Shown here: positions 11,192 through 11,341 of the stretch, one piece after another
Numbering within the stretch: position 1 is the stretch's first letter
Layout: each line of letters starts with the position of its first letter
NCBI GenBank assembly: GCA_035500455.1
Contig: DATJXG010000346.1
Span: 1 to 11,341 of the forward strand
DNA from: DATJXG01 sp035500455
GTDB taxonomy: Bacteria; Acidobacteriota; Terriglobia; Terriglobales; Acidobacteriaceae
DNA length: 11,341 nt
Direction of reading: 5' to 3'
Made by a program: the position numbers and the translations under genes
The notes under the pieces: model-generated
What the model was told of the DNA's origin: nothing
What the model saw: the letters and a program-made list of their open reading frames with translations, nothing else
Databases searched by the model: none

Positions 11192-11341
11192 ATGAACGTT
11201 CTTGAATTCAGCTTGCTGGTGGGGGTGAGTTCGTTCCTGGCGGGCTTCCTGGGGGCCTTGACCGGACTGGGCGGCGGCGTGGTGCTGGTGCCGCTGCTCA
11301 CTCTCTTCTTTCATGTCGATATCCGCTACGCCATCGGCGCG
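11192..11341 (+). CDS. TSUP-family (TauE/SafE) transporter, N-terminal 50 residues only
   Basis: Fifty codons are visible before the window ends. They read as a first membrane helix (VLEFSLLVGVSSFLAGFLGA) followed by LTGLGGGVVLVPLL, the glycine-rich motif of TauE/SafE (former DUF81) permeases, and FFHVDIRYAIGA, which matches the family's usual entry into helix 2. These inner-membrane proteins move sulfite, sulfoacetate or other anions; the substrate cannot be told. The ATG at 11192 has no clear Shine-Dalgarno. It follows lipA by about 100 nt across a REP-like pair, so its promoter is unclear. A sulfur link with lipA is tempting but unsupported. Confidence 0.82.
   Translation, partial: MNVLEFSLLVGVSSFLAGFLGALTGLGGGVVLVPLLTLFFHVDIRYAIGA

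Overview
This is a GC-rich, gene-dense window from a bacterial chromosome. It fits a Gram-negative hopanoid producer, most likely an Acidobacteriota (Terriglobia-like) genome. The pointers are an HpnI-like glycosyltransferase, a GDP-heptose gene set, tandem acyl carrier protein genes before fabF, TTG/GTG starts, and frequent GC-rich palindromes just after stop codons. The taxon is an inference from style and gene content; nothing in the window fixes it. I see no rRNA, tRNA, CRISPR, integrase, transposase or phage gene.

Minus strand, 4489 down to 1: a five-gene surface-sugar cluster in the order hddC (guanylyltransferase), hddA (GHMP kinase), gmhA (sedoheptulose-7-P isomerase family), a beta-phosphoglucomutase-like HAD hydrolase, and an HpnI/GT21-like membrane glycosyltransferase that runs off the left edge. 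hddC and hddA overlap by ATGA. gmhA, the HAD gene and the glycosyltransferase gene are 3 to 6 nt apart. A 180-nt gap between hddA and gmhA holds a 28-bp imperfect palindrome and a good candidate internal promoter. Together the enzymes could convert sedoheptulose 7-phosphate into GDP-D-glycero-alpha-D-manno-heptose, with the HAD protein standing in for the usual phosphatase GmhB. This is the most interesting part of the window.

Plus strand, 4704 to 6800: a small VOC-fold protein that seems to lack the usual metal ligands, an NAD-type glutamate dehydrogenase with its own candidate promoter, and a 94-residue exported protein carrying a small YH...WYG...AGY domain.

Plus strand, 6954 to 9002: a fatty-acid synthesis operon of two paralogous acyl carrier proteins and FabF. 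The second ACP gene and fabF are in the same frame, separated only by one TAA followed at once by a TTG start.

Plus strand, 9003 to 11341: a 355-nt gap with a 110-bp palindromic element, then a degenerate-receiver/PilZ protein, lipoyl synthase LipA, a pair of inverted REP-like units, and the start of a TSUP (TauE/SafE) permease cut by the right edge.

Outside the heptose cluster the genes are mostly ordinary. The non-coding DNA is unusually rich in palindromes, which look like at least one REP-like family plus three other repeat types.
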